Source: an uncultured Eubacteriales bacterium
Lineage (GTDB): Bacteria > Bacillota > Clostridia > Oscillospirales > Acutalibacteraceae
Direction: 5' to 3'
DNA length: 64,000 bases
Assembly: GCA_934488615.1 (NCBI GenBank)
Contig: CAKSSJ010000009.1
Span: 1-64,000, forward strand
Below are positions 1-7,115 of the stretch, piece after piece (the stretch's first letter is position 1; every line of letters begins with the position of its first letter). Both the position numbers and the translations under genes were made by a program. The notes under the pieces are model-generated. The model searched no databases. It was not told the origin of the DNA and worked only from the letters and a program-made list of their open reading frames with translations.

Positions 1-3000
1 ATCGTAAACTTGTTAAGATCTACGTCCTCCGTGTAGCTGTAGCCGCAGTCGGTACATGTGTAGCGGAAGCCGTTGCCTTCCTTGGCATATACAAACTTGT
101 GGTTCTCTGCGGGCTTTTCGTATCCGCAGTTTCCGCACACCTGCTTATGCTGATGCTCGTCAATTATTTCATACTCATAATCATGAGCCTTTGCGCTGAA
201 CTGTGCCATATAGGTCACGTCGGCAGTTACCGGCTTTATCTCCGGTGACCAGCCGCTGAACGTGTACTCGTAATTATCGTCATTTGACTTTGTCGGTGTG
301 TCCCCGGTATATGTCGGTGTGGTGTTGTATTCCCACTTGCCTTGCTGAAGCACCGTCGCTCCGTTCTTGAAGGTTACAGTGTAGGACTTTATTGACCATT
401 CTGCATGAAGCGTTATATTCTCCGAAATAACTGTTGTTTCTTCAACCTTCTGTCCTGCCTCATTATACCAACCGCTAAAATCATAGCCTGTGCGTGTCGG
501 TGTCGGGAACTTAACCGTTGAATCCGTCCAGTTTGCATAAAGAATAACCGTATCGCCGTCAGTCGACGAAAGATTGGTTACGCTTGCACCGTCTGAATAT
601 TCAGCGGCGCCGGTTTCGGTTTTTGCCCAACCGTTAAAGTTTGATACTGCGGTAGCCGTTGTTGCCGTTGAACCGTTGTAGTTATAATCAAACGTTACGG
701 TGAACTCTCTCTTGAAGCCGTTTGCCGTGAGAGCCTTTGCAACATCATAAGTATGTGATGAGCTTGCAGTCTCACCGCTCGTTGCGCCGTTTCCGTTATA
801 AGAAACAGTATAAGTAATCGGAGTCCAGTGAGCGGTAAGGTTTGTCGGGGCGGTCGGAGTAAAGGTCTGACTTACCTTTGTTCCGTCGCTTGTATACCAA
901 CCGTCAAAAGTATACCCGGTCATGGTCGGAGTCGGGAGTTCAACGCTTGAATCAGCCGCCCACTTAGCATAAAGGTCAATAATTTTACCGTCCTCTGCGG
1001 TGAGGTTCTTAACACTCTGCTTATCTTCATAAACTTTATTGCCGTTCTCCGATGTTGCCCAGCCCAGGAAGCTTGAAGTTGCAGTCAGTGTCTCGGTTTC
1101 CCTTCCGTTGCAATAATCAAGATTTACGTCAAATTTACGGTTAAAACCGTTTGCCGCAAGGTTCTTTGCCTCATCGTAGATATGAACCGTTTTGCCTGTT
1201 GATCCTCCTGTGGAACCGTTTCCGTTATATCTTACGGTATAGGAGATCGGATCCCAGTGAGCATAAATATCAACATCACGGTCGAGGGTATCGTCAAAGC
1301 TCGGCGTACCGAAATTTACAACCGTAGATCCGTCTGCAATAACCGATCCGCTTGATCTCTGAGTGTACCAACCGAGGAATTTGTAGCCCGTCTTGGTCGG
1401 GGTTCCGAGACCGGAATATGTTGAATGAAGATCAACAAGTGCACCGGAGGTTGCCGTTACATTATTTACATAGTCCATGCTTGCATGGAACTTGTAATTG
1501 TCGAACTGAACAGGAACATTCGGAGTTACATAAACCGAAACATTTACCGTCTCGCCTGCCGAAACTGATTTGAGTGCATGAACCTTTCCTGTTCTGCCGA
1601 TTGTTGTTGAGAATACCGTTGTTGAACAGCCCATTGCATTGCCGCCGACATAGTATGCAGAAGCAAACGCCGACTTAGCCTCCGGATTGCTTACCGAAAG
1701 AATGTTGAACGAGCCTGTTGCCGTCGGAGTACCGCTGAGAGTGAATGTCTCGGTCAGCGTACTGTATGTAACCGTAATGCCGTTAACTGTCTTTGTATAT
1801 GTCGGATAATATGTCTTTGTAATACCGTCGAGCTTTATTGAATATGACGAGCCCTGAGCTGAATATCCGCTCTTTGCCGTGTCTGCGATAAGATCGGCAA
1901 GAAGGTTGCGGCCGACATTCTTTGTGAGGGTGTTAAGCTGCCATTTAAGTGCCGGGTAGTCGTTGTTCACGCCCTGCTTATAATCATAGGCATTGCCGAC
2001 CGAGCTGATACCGGGAACCGATCTGGTTGTGTTCAGGTCTGCAAGAGCCGCCGTGCCTTTGCCCATTGTATTTGTGAAGCATCCGTATTGAGTAACGCTG
2101 CCCGAACCGACAAGATTTGAAACCGACGCAGTAACCGAGAATGAGTTATACGCCAATGTGGTGTTTCTGTTGTTCGTGCCGATAAGGCCGCCTGCATTTG
2201 TGCCGCTGCTGATGCTTGAAGCGTTGTTATAAGAATCGGCAATAACAGCCTGCTGATTAACTTCGCCGAAAAGGCCGCCGGCATTTTTCGCTTTATAGCT
2301 TACCGAAACAATACGTCCGTCTTTTCCGTTGCCGTTGAAGCACTTGGACATATAAATCTTTACAGTGCTTTCCTTTGCATTAAGCTTACCGACAATACCT
2401 CCCATATCCGCAAAGTTATTGGTAGTTGCGGAAAGGTTGCCGTAGTTGCCGCACTGAGTGAATGAGAAAGACGTGCCGTTATATGCGTTGGAAACTTCGC
2501 CGAGGATACCGCCGATATTGTTTTTAGCGGTCACATTGCCATAGTTTATGCAGTCCGCAAAGGAGCTTATATCGTCCTCGATCCATCCGCAGATACCGCC
2601 TGAAATACTGTTTGCGGAGGTGCTTGATGCGTTAACCGTGCCATAGTTGCGGCAGCCGTTGAATTCCGCAAAGCCGTATTCCTTGCCGACAATTCCTCCT
2701 ACGAACACGCCGTCAGTGCTTCCCGAATTTGAGGAAATGTTGCCGTAGTTGTAGCAATTTATGTATTTATGATGTTGAGTCGATGAGCCGTGGCTATAAA
2801 GGTTACCTACAATACCGCCGACATCGTTACCCGAAACAGCTATGTTTCCTTTGTTAATACAATCGCTTATGATAACAGTACCCGGACCATCAAGATTGCC
2901 CATGTAACCAAGTATTCCGCCGATTGCCGAAGCACCGTTTTTGATATCACCAGTATTTACGCAATTCGTGATTTTCCATGTCGGGTTGTTTGCCTGACTC

Positions 3001-4661
3001 TGTACAGTTGAAAGAATACCTGCACCGTTTGAGTTGCCGTTTGTTGAAACTGTACCTGTATTAATGCAGTTTGTAATCTCACAGCCGTCGTCCTCGATCC
3101 ATGCACAAAGACCTGCGGTGAACTGCGCACCACTGATATTACCGGTATTGACACAGTTGTTCATCATGGTCTTGCCCTTGGCATAGCCGACGATGCCGCC
3201 GACATATCTGTTTGTAGGTGATGAAATGCTTACTGTATTTTTACAGTTATTGAATGTTATATTGCTGTCGTTATAACTTCTGCCTACAATACCGCCTATA
3301 TACCACGTTTTGCCCGTTATCGTACCGCTATTAGTACAATTCTCGAATTTTGAACTGTTAATTCCATCAATTCCGCCGATTATACCGCCGATAAAGTCGT
3401 TATTTGCGGTAATATCACCTTCATTTGTACTGTTAGTTATGGTAACCGTATTGCCTGTCGCTCTTCCGACGATGCCTCCGACATACTTATCACCTGTAGC
3501 CGAACCGTAATTTTTACAATTTGAAATATTAAATACGGTGTTACTTCCGGAATTTCCGATAAATCCGCTGCAATTGTTTTTGGCAACTACCTTACCTCTC
3601 ATAGTGGAATTTGTAATATTTGCTTCAGCATTTTGAATATAGCCGATAAATCCTCCGCCGCTTTCACCACTGTAAACAGTAGCACCCACTATAACATTTT
3701 TAATTGTTGTTTTACCCGATGTCCAGCCGATAAGTCCGCCGTGATTGGGGTCTTCCGAACCGTCTCTGTAAATAACAGACGAGGCATCTATACTTGTTGA
3801 CTGAGTATCGTTTTGAATAATAATTTCAGCCGTTGATATTCCGACAAAGCCGCCCTGTCGTTCGCCCCAGTTATCCTGCTGAATTTTAGCATTGGTAACC
3901 TTGCAATTTGTAAATGTAGTCTTTTTCTCAACGCAACCTACAATACCGCCGCATTCATAACTTCTTGAAGCATTGCCGTTGCCTCCGACAAGATTTACAT
4001 AGGGGTTATCTACAGTGACATTTTCAATTTTTACATCACTGTATGCTCCACTCGAATCCTTGGAAATACAGCCGATAAGTCCGCCGCCTTGTCCCATGTT
4101 ATAATCTCTTCTTCTGAATCCATAGACATATGTATTCAAAACGGTAAGATCTCTAACAATTCCTCCGCTCATTTTTTTAATTATACCAAATCCATTAAAA
4201 TTGTTTTTCGGACCGCTTTTACTGGTATTTTTCCAATAATACCTGTAGTTTGAAATGCAATGGCCATTACCATTAAGCACACCGTACCAAGCCGCAGGAT
4301 TTGTTTCGATATAATCATATGTAATACCTTCCAAATCAGACTGTGACTTTTGCATGAACACATCACATTGCAGATTAACTGTATATCCATTATACTTTGT
4401 ATAATTTGAGATGAAATAAGCAAAGCCATCTGCATTATTAATATTAATAGCATTTGTGCCGGCTGAGCTTATACCGCTTGCAAGTCCGTCTCTTGAACTT
4501 GTAATATACGAATAATTCCAGCTTGCCGCCGACGCCTTCGGGAGAAGCTCCGAAAGCACACTCGGTTCAAAGATAAAGAACGTCGTGAACATCATGACAA
4601 GGCACAATGCCACACTGATGAATTTCCGTCCGCAACGGGCGAAGGATCGATTGATTTTCAT
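1..4661 (-). CDS. Giant secreted surface protein with GLUG and InlB B-repeats (3' end outside window)
   Basis: The frame is open from the ATG at 4661 to the window edge, giving 1553 residues without a stop, so the C-terminus is missing. GAGGTG lies 6 nt before the ATG. Residues 1-45 form a long signal peptide ending near PKASA. From about 160 to 830 there are roughly eighteen GLUG-like units, each with a GGIVG or GGLIG core and N-C-x-N-x-G turns, typical of a beta-helix adhesin. Residues about 1060-1490 hold six InlB B-repeat (Listeria-Bacteroides) units marked FxGWY...YAxW. The last visible stretch (about 1504-1548) has paired C-x-x-C-G-Y knuckles that could bind zinc. By family this is a cell-surface adhesin; the ligand and the anchoring mode are unknown. 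It has its own promoter. Confidence 0.88.
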   Translation of the reverse strand, partial: MKINRSFARCGRKFISVALCLVMMFTTFFIFEPSVLSELLPKASAASWNYSYITSSRDGLASGISSAGTNAININNADGFAYFISNYTKYNGYTVNLQCDVFMQKSQSDLEGITYDYIETNPAAWYGVLNGNGHCISNYRYYWKNTSKSGPKNNFNGFGIIKKMSGGIVRDLTVLNTYVYGFRRRDYNMGQGGGLIGCISKDSSGAYSDVKIENVTVDNPYVNLVGGNGNASRSYECGGIVGCVEKKTTFTNCKVTNAKIQQDNWGERQGGFVGISTAEIIIQNDTQSTSIDASSVIYRDGSEDPNHGGLIGWTSGKTTIKNVIVGATVYSGESGGGFIGYIQNAEANITNSTMRGKVVAKNNCSGFIGNSGSNTVFNISNCKNYGSATGDKYVGGIVGRATGNTVTITNSTNEGDITANNDFIGGIIGGIDGINSSKFENCTNSGTITGKTWYIGGIVGRSYNDSNITFNNCKNTVSISSPTNRYVGGIVGYAKGKTMMNNCVNTGNISGAQFTAGLCAWIEDDGCEITNCINTGTVSTNGNSNGAGILSTVQSQANNPTWKITNCVNTGDIKNGASAIGGILGYMGNLDGPGTVIISDCINKGNIAVSGNDVGGIVGNLYSHGSSTQHHKYINCYNYGNISSNSGSTDGVFVGGIVGKEYGFAEFNGCRNYGTVNASSTSANSISGGICGWIEDDISSFADCINYGNVTAKNNIGGILGEVSNAYNGTSFSFTQCGNYGNLSATTNNFADMGGIVGKLNAKESTVKIYMSKCFNGNGKDGRIVSVSYKAKNAGGLFGEVNQQAVIADSYNNASSISSGTNAGGLIGTNNRNTTLAYNSFSVTASVSNLVGSGSVTQYGCFTNTMGKGTAALADLNTTRSVPGISSVGNAYDYKQGVNNDYPALKWQLNTLTKNVGRNLLADLIADTAKSGYSAQGSSYSIKLDGITKTYYPTYTKTVNGITVTYSTLTETFTLSGTPTATGSFNILSVSNPEAKSAFASAYYVGGNAMGCSTTVFSTTIGRTGKVHALKSVSAGETVNVSVYVTPNVPVQFDNYKFHASMDYVNNVTATSGALVDLHSTYSGLGTPTKTGYKFLGWYTQRSSGSVIADGSTVVNFGTPSFDDTLDRDVDIYAHWDPISYTVRYNGNGSTGGSTGKTVHIYDEAKNLAANGFNRKFDVNLDYCNGRETETLTATSSFLGWATSENGNKVYEDKQSVKNLTAEDGKIIDLYAKWAADSSVELPTPTMTGYTFDGWYTSDGTKVSQTFTPTAPTNLTAHWTPITYTVSYNGNGATSGETASSSHTYDVAKALTANGFKREFTVTFDYNYNGSTATTATAVSNFNGWAKTETGAAEYSDGASVTNLSSTDGDTVILYANWTDSTVKFPTPTRTGYDFSGWYNEAGQKVEETTVISENITLHAEWSIKSYTVTFKNGATVLQQGKWEYNTTPTYTGDTPTKSNDDNYEYTFSGWSPEIKPVTADVTYMAQFSAKAHDYEYEIIDEHQHKQVCGNCGYEKPAENHKFVYAKEGNGFRYTCTDCGYSYTEDVDLNKFT

Positions 4662-4758
4662 GTTTTTCACCTCATAAAAAATTCAAATCAATTTTCACTT
4701 TCAAAATCTTGTTTTGAAATTTATTATCGGGATACATAGCAATCCCAGTTTGCTGTAT

Positions 4759-4787
4759 ATTATAACATGTTTATCTCTTTTATTCAA
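4759..4787 (-). promoter_or_regulatory. Sigma-A promoter of the GLUG/InlB gene
   Basis: On the minus strand TTGAAT is followed by a 17-nt spacer and a perfect TATAAT. Transcription would start near 4750, leaving a leader of about 90 nt before the ATG at 4661. This excludes the structured region at 4862-5116 from that leader. Confidence 0.7.
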
Positions 4788-4861
4788 CAGGAATCCGGTT
4801 TATATTTCCGTCAAAACATAGATTATTTGCTGTTTTTTTCCTTTTTGTTTGTTTATTATAG

Positions 4862-5116
4862 TGAAACAGCGACCCACAAGAAGTGAGCCGCCGTTTCTAT
4901 TCAGCAAAGAGTTTATATAATAAGCGGAAGAGGTTGGTAACCGCTCTATATAACAATTATTAAATCTCCGAAAGCGCAGGCTAACCGTCCGCTTTTCTCA
5001 GGGAAGAGGAACACACAAAAACGAAGTGCAGCGTTTTTGCGACGGTGAGATTGGCAGGCCTTTAGCATGCCTGCGCTTTAGTAACCGATATTATCAATCA
5101 ATCACCTGCCGGAGAT
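4862..5116. ncRNA. Candidate structured RNA, family not recognised
   Basis: This stretch lacks a gene but is rich in pairing. A hairpin lies at 4913-4953 (TTATATA with TATATAA, then AGCGG with CCGCT). The 10-nt arm at 4971-4980 (AAAGCGCAGG) is perfectly complementary to 5070-5079, enclosed by ATCTCCG (4964-4970) with CGGAGAT (5110-5116). Inside are CCGTC with GACGG and AAAACG with CGTTTT. The arm at 5070-5079 can alternatively take part in a local hairpin, GCAGGC (5054-5059) with GCCTGC (5069-5074), so two folds compete. The plus strand contains GGGAAGAGG and GCGACGGTGAG, faintly like a cobalamin riboswitch core, but the match is too weak to call. Strand and promoter are unsettled. Confidence 0.35.
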
Positions 5117-5122
5117 GTACTG

Positions 5123-5332
5123 TCAAGCCAAAGCTTCGCCGAGTGCCTTGCAATCGTCGAGAGCGTCGTCATCGGGAGCGTCGTTGTATATCAGCTCGAT
5201 GCCGCGGAAAACGGAATACGTTGTTGTTGAAAAACGTCCGTCCTTTTCGGAAATTTCGCTGACAAAGCCGTATTCCTTTTCACCGTCGGTCAATTTAATT
5301 TTACATTCGTTTTTACAATTTTTTTCTGACAT
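5123..5332 (-). CDS. Small acidic protein, possibly a truncated AraC-type regulator N-terminus
   Basis: The product has 69 residues, with a Cys/Lys-rich start and an acidic end (NDAPDDDALDDC). It has a well-placed ribosome site (GGAG, 6 nt before the ATG) and its own consensus promoter at 5366-5394, so it is probably a real gene. The segment YSVFRGIELIYND resembles the first beta strands of AraC-family regulators of Clostridia that read VFPGIELIYND, but no cupin or HTH part follows in any frame. It may be the relic of a deleted regulator or a stand-alone small protein. Function is unknown. The structured stretch 4862-5116 starts right after its stop codon. Confidence 0.6.
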   Translation of the reverse strand: MSEKNCKNECKIKLTDGEKEYGFVSEISEKDGRFSTTTYSVFRGIELIYNDAPDDDALDDCKALGEALA

Positions 5333-5365
5333 TTTCTACTCCGAAACCAAATAAAATCAATTAAA

Positions 5366-5394
5366 ATTATAGCAACGCGCCGCATATAAGTCAA
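5366..5394 (-). promoter_or_regulatory. Sigma-A promoter of the 69-residue protein gene
   Basis: TTGACT, a 17-nt spacer and a perfect TATAAT on the minus strand, about 34 nt before the ATG at 5332. Confidence 0.75.
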
Positions 5395-5400
5395 CCCGAA

Positions 5401-5428
5401 AAGGTCACCGACCTAAGCCGATGACCTT
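5401..5428 (-). terminator. Weak hairpin after the GDSL esterase gene
   Basis: AAGGTCA (5401-5407) pairs with TGACCTT (5422-5428), a few bases past the stop at 5433. Only four T residues follow on the minus strand, so termination strength is uncertain. Confidence 0.4.
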
Positions 5429-5432
5429 AAAG

Positions 5433-6290
5433 TTAAAAAGCAAAATTGAAATTGCCCGTCGCTACATTTGCGGCAAAAATAATTATCTGACCGAGCGGCG
5501 TGCCGAAATATTCAATGAGATAATTTCTTTCAATGCCGGGCACAAGAAGCACAAGCTCGGTTGTGCTTGCCAAGCCTATCTCACAAAGCTTCGCCTGAAC
5601 CGCCTTTGCAAGCTCGATATTGCCCTGTGCGTTGGGGTGAATGGTGTCTGTAGAAATGCAGTCGCGGCGGCCGTCAAAGACCTCGCTCGTGTCAACAACA
5701 TAGATGTTCTGCGGCTTTTCCTCGGCATACTTTATAATCGCGTCGTTAATGCGCTTCGCCGCCTGGCTGTACGGCTTTCTTGCAAAATTGAACGTCCACG
5801 AGGTATAAAGAAGCTGAACAAGCACCTTCGCATCGGGATTTATCTCATGAATTCTATCCATGCTCTTCGAAAAATTTTCGTAAAAGGTTTCGCCGATTTT
5901 GTCGAATTTTGAATAGTCGTTGAAAATGATTCCCTCGACGATGAGCAGAGCCGCATGGTCGAGCAGGAAATCATTTCCGCCAATCGAAACGCTGATAATG
6001 TCCGCCCATTTAACGTCGTTTATGTATTCCTCATCGTTCGTCAGATGATTGAGAAGTCCGACGCTGTTTCTGCCCATAATCGCGTCGTTTTTATAATTAT
6101 ATCCGTTAGTGTCGGCAACAATTTTTCCGTAAGAAGCCTCGTCGGGATTTTTAATTCCGAAGCCCTCGGCTATCGAATCTCCGAGAAGAAGATAATTGAC
6201 CGCTTCCTTTGCGCTCACCGATACACAAGCAATTCCGACACAAATCGCAACTGCGAGAAAAATTGCAATTATTTTTTTGACCGCTTTCAA
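5433..6290 (-). CDS. Secreted SGNH/GDSL-family esterase
   Basis: SGNH hydrolases deacylate carbohydrates or lipids. Block I is GDSIAEGFG with the nucleophile Ser, block III is GGNDF, and block V is DTIHPNAQG with the Asp-x-x-His pair, so all catalytic residues are present. The N-terminus (KAVKKIIAIFLAVAICVGIA) is a signal peptide ending near VSAKEA, so the enzyme is exported. I choose the TTG at 6290, not the upstream GTG at 6332: GGGGTG sits 7 nt before the TTG, while the promoter at 6344-6372 would leave only about 5 nt before the GTG. This gives 285 residues. The substrate cannot be read from the sequence; a glycan or peptidoglycan O-acetyl esterase is plausible. Confidence 0.85.
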   Translation of the reverse strand: MKAVKKIIAIFLAVAICVGIACVSVSAKEAVNYLLLGDSIAEGFGIKNPDEASYGKIVADTNGYNYKNDAIMGRNSVGLLNHLTNDEEYINDVKWADIISVSIGGNDFLLDHAALLIVEGIIFNDYSKFDKIGETFYENFSKSMDRIHEINPDAKVLVQLLYTSWTFNFARKPYSQAAKRINDAIIKYAEEKPQNIYVVDTSEVFDGRRDCISTDTIHPNAQGNIELAKAVQAKLCEIGLASTTELVLLVPGIERNYLIEYFGTPLGQIIIFAANVATGNFNFAF

Positions 6291-6343
6291 ATTCAACACC
6301 CCACAAAAAAAATTCAAGGAACCGCAATGCACTTCCTTGAATA

Positions 6344-6372
6344 ATTATACTAAATAAATATTTTGTTGTCAA
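6344..6372 (-). promoter_or_regulatory. Consensus promoter of the GDSL esterase
   Basis: A perfect TTGACA, a 17-nt spacer and a perfect TATAAT on the minus strand. The predicted start near 6337 supports the downstream TTG start codon at 6290. The -35 box abuts the stop codon of the 24-residue peptide gene. Confidence 0.85.
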
Positions 6373-6375
6373 CGA

Positions 6376-6450
6376 TTAACCGAAAACGTTGATTATAACC
6401 TTTATAAGATCAATTATATCCAGCACGAAAACCATAATTGCGTCAAACAT
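6376..6450 (-). CDS. 24-residue hydrophobic/amphipathic peptide
   Basis: An ATG at 6450 opens a 24-codon frame ending with TAA at 6376-6378. It begins MFDAIMVFVLDIIDLIK and ends in VFG. It is preceded by AAAGGGGG at a 7-nt spacing, one of the best ribosome sites in the window, and by a perfect TTGACA-N17-TATAAT promoter (6474-6502). The peptide is nearly all hydrophobic, with Asp and Lys spaced like an amphipathic membrane helix. It resembles the C-terminal tails of two secreted proteins here (ends near 11898 and 13242). It could be a small membrane peptide, a type I toxin-like peptide or a secreted signal. No antisense antitoxin RNA was identified. The function is unknown, but the expression signals are very strong. 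Confidence 0.65.
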   Translation of the reverse strand: MFDAIMVFVLDIIDLIKVIINVFG

Positions 6451-6473
6451 CTTTCTACCCCCTTTGCTTTAGG

Positions 6474-6502
6474 ATTATAACCTATTTTTCGAATCGTGTC
6501 AA
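6474..6502 (-). promoter_or_regulatory. Consensus promoter of the 24-residue peptide gene
   Basis: TTGACA, 17-nt spacer, TATAAT on the minus strand, with both boxes perfect. The -35 box lies only 2 nt from the -35 box of the divergent ogt promoter. Confidence 0.85.
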
Positions 6503-6504
6503 CC

Positions 6505-6533
6505 TTGATAAATTCTAAACCATATGTTATAAT
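6505..6533 (+). promoter_or_regulatory. Promoter of ogt
   Basis: TTGATA, 17-nt spacer, TATAAT on the plus strand, back to back with the minus-strand promoter at 6474-6502. Confidence 0.8.
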
Positions 6534-6568
6534 CAATTTGTACAGTGCAGGCGAAAGGAGCATGCCTT

Positions 6569-7099
6569 ATGATCAAATTTACCGAATATGAGTGTCAGCC
6601 GCTGGGCAGGCTTACCCTTGCCGCCGAGGACGGCAAGCTCGTCGGTCTATGGATTGAGGGACAGAAATATTTCCGCTCGGCTTACAGGGAGGATTTCATC
6701 CGTTCCGACGGTGACACAACTCTTTGCAAAGCGAAGGACTGGCTTGATCGTTACATGAACGGCGAAAAGCCGAAAATTTCCGAGCTTGAGCTTGCGCCGA
6801 GGGGCGGAGAATTCAGGCAAGCCGTTTGGAAAATACTCTGTGAGATTCCCTACGGCGAAACAACGACCTACGGTGAAATTGCAAAAGAGATCGCACATCT
6901 CAAAGGTCTTGAAAGCATGTCGGCTCAGGCGGTCGGCAATGCGGTCGGTCACAATCCGATCTCAATTATAATCCCCTGCCACCGTGTCGTCGGCACGAGC
7001 GGAAGCCTGACAGGCTACGCAGGCGGCATTGATAAGAAGATTTTTCTTTTACGGCATGAGGGCTTTGATACGAATAAATTATATGTTCCCCGAAAGTAA
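6569..7099 (+). CDS. ogt: Methylated-DNA--protein-cysteine methyltransferase
   Basis: This suicide enzyme removes the methyl group from O6-methylguanine in DNA by transfer to its own Cys. The active-site motif IIPCHRVVG is present, followed by LTGYAGGIDKK and LLRHEG as in Ogt proteins. I start at the ATG at 6569 because AAAGGAG lies 8 nt upstream; an upstream in-frame start at 6545 lacks such a site. The product has 176 residues, the usual size for the single-domain form without the Ada regulatory part. It acts alone in the cytoplasm, is transcribed from its own promoter, and ends in a terminator shared with the convergent PIG-L gene. Confidence 0.93.
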   Translation: MIKFTEYECQPLGRLTLAAEDGKLVGLWIEGQKYFRSAYREDFIRSDGDTTLCKAKDWLDRYMNGEKPKISELELAPRGGEFRQAVWKILCEIPYGETTTYGEIAKEIAHLKGLESMSAQAVGNAVGHNPISIIIPCHRVVGTSGSLTGYAGGIDKKIFLLRHEGFDTNKLYVPRK

Positions 7100-7112
7100 T
7101 TTCGAGGAACAT
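7083..7112. terminator. Bidirectional terminator between ogt and the PIG-L gene
   Basis: ATGTTCCCCGAAA (7083-7095) pairs with TTTCGAGGAACAT (7100-7112) with one mismatch, followed by TTTTTATTTTTT on the plus strand. The hairpin includes the ogt stop codon, and the PIG-L gene ends 4 nt beyond it. Confidence 0.85.
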
Positions 7113-7115
7113 TTT

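Noticed and set aside
4964..5116. A cobalamin riboswitch on the plus strand in the region upstream of the GLUG gene
   Set aside because: GGGAAGAGG, GCGACGGTGAG and ACCTGCC are suggestive, but the conserved GGTG and CAGCC parts and the B12 box are missing and no plus-strand gene follows. Kept only as an unrecognised structured RNA.
5421..5912. 163-residue plus-strand frame
   Set aside because: It is the reverse of the GDSL esterase gene, has no ribosome site and no motif.
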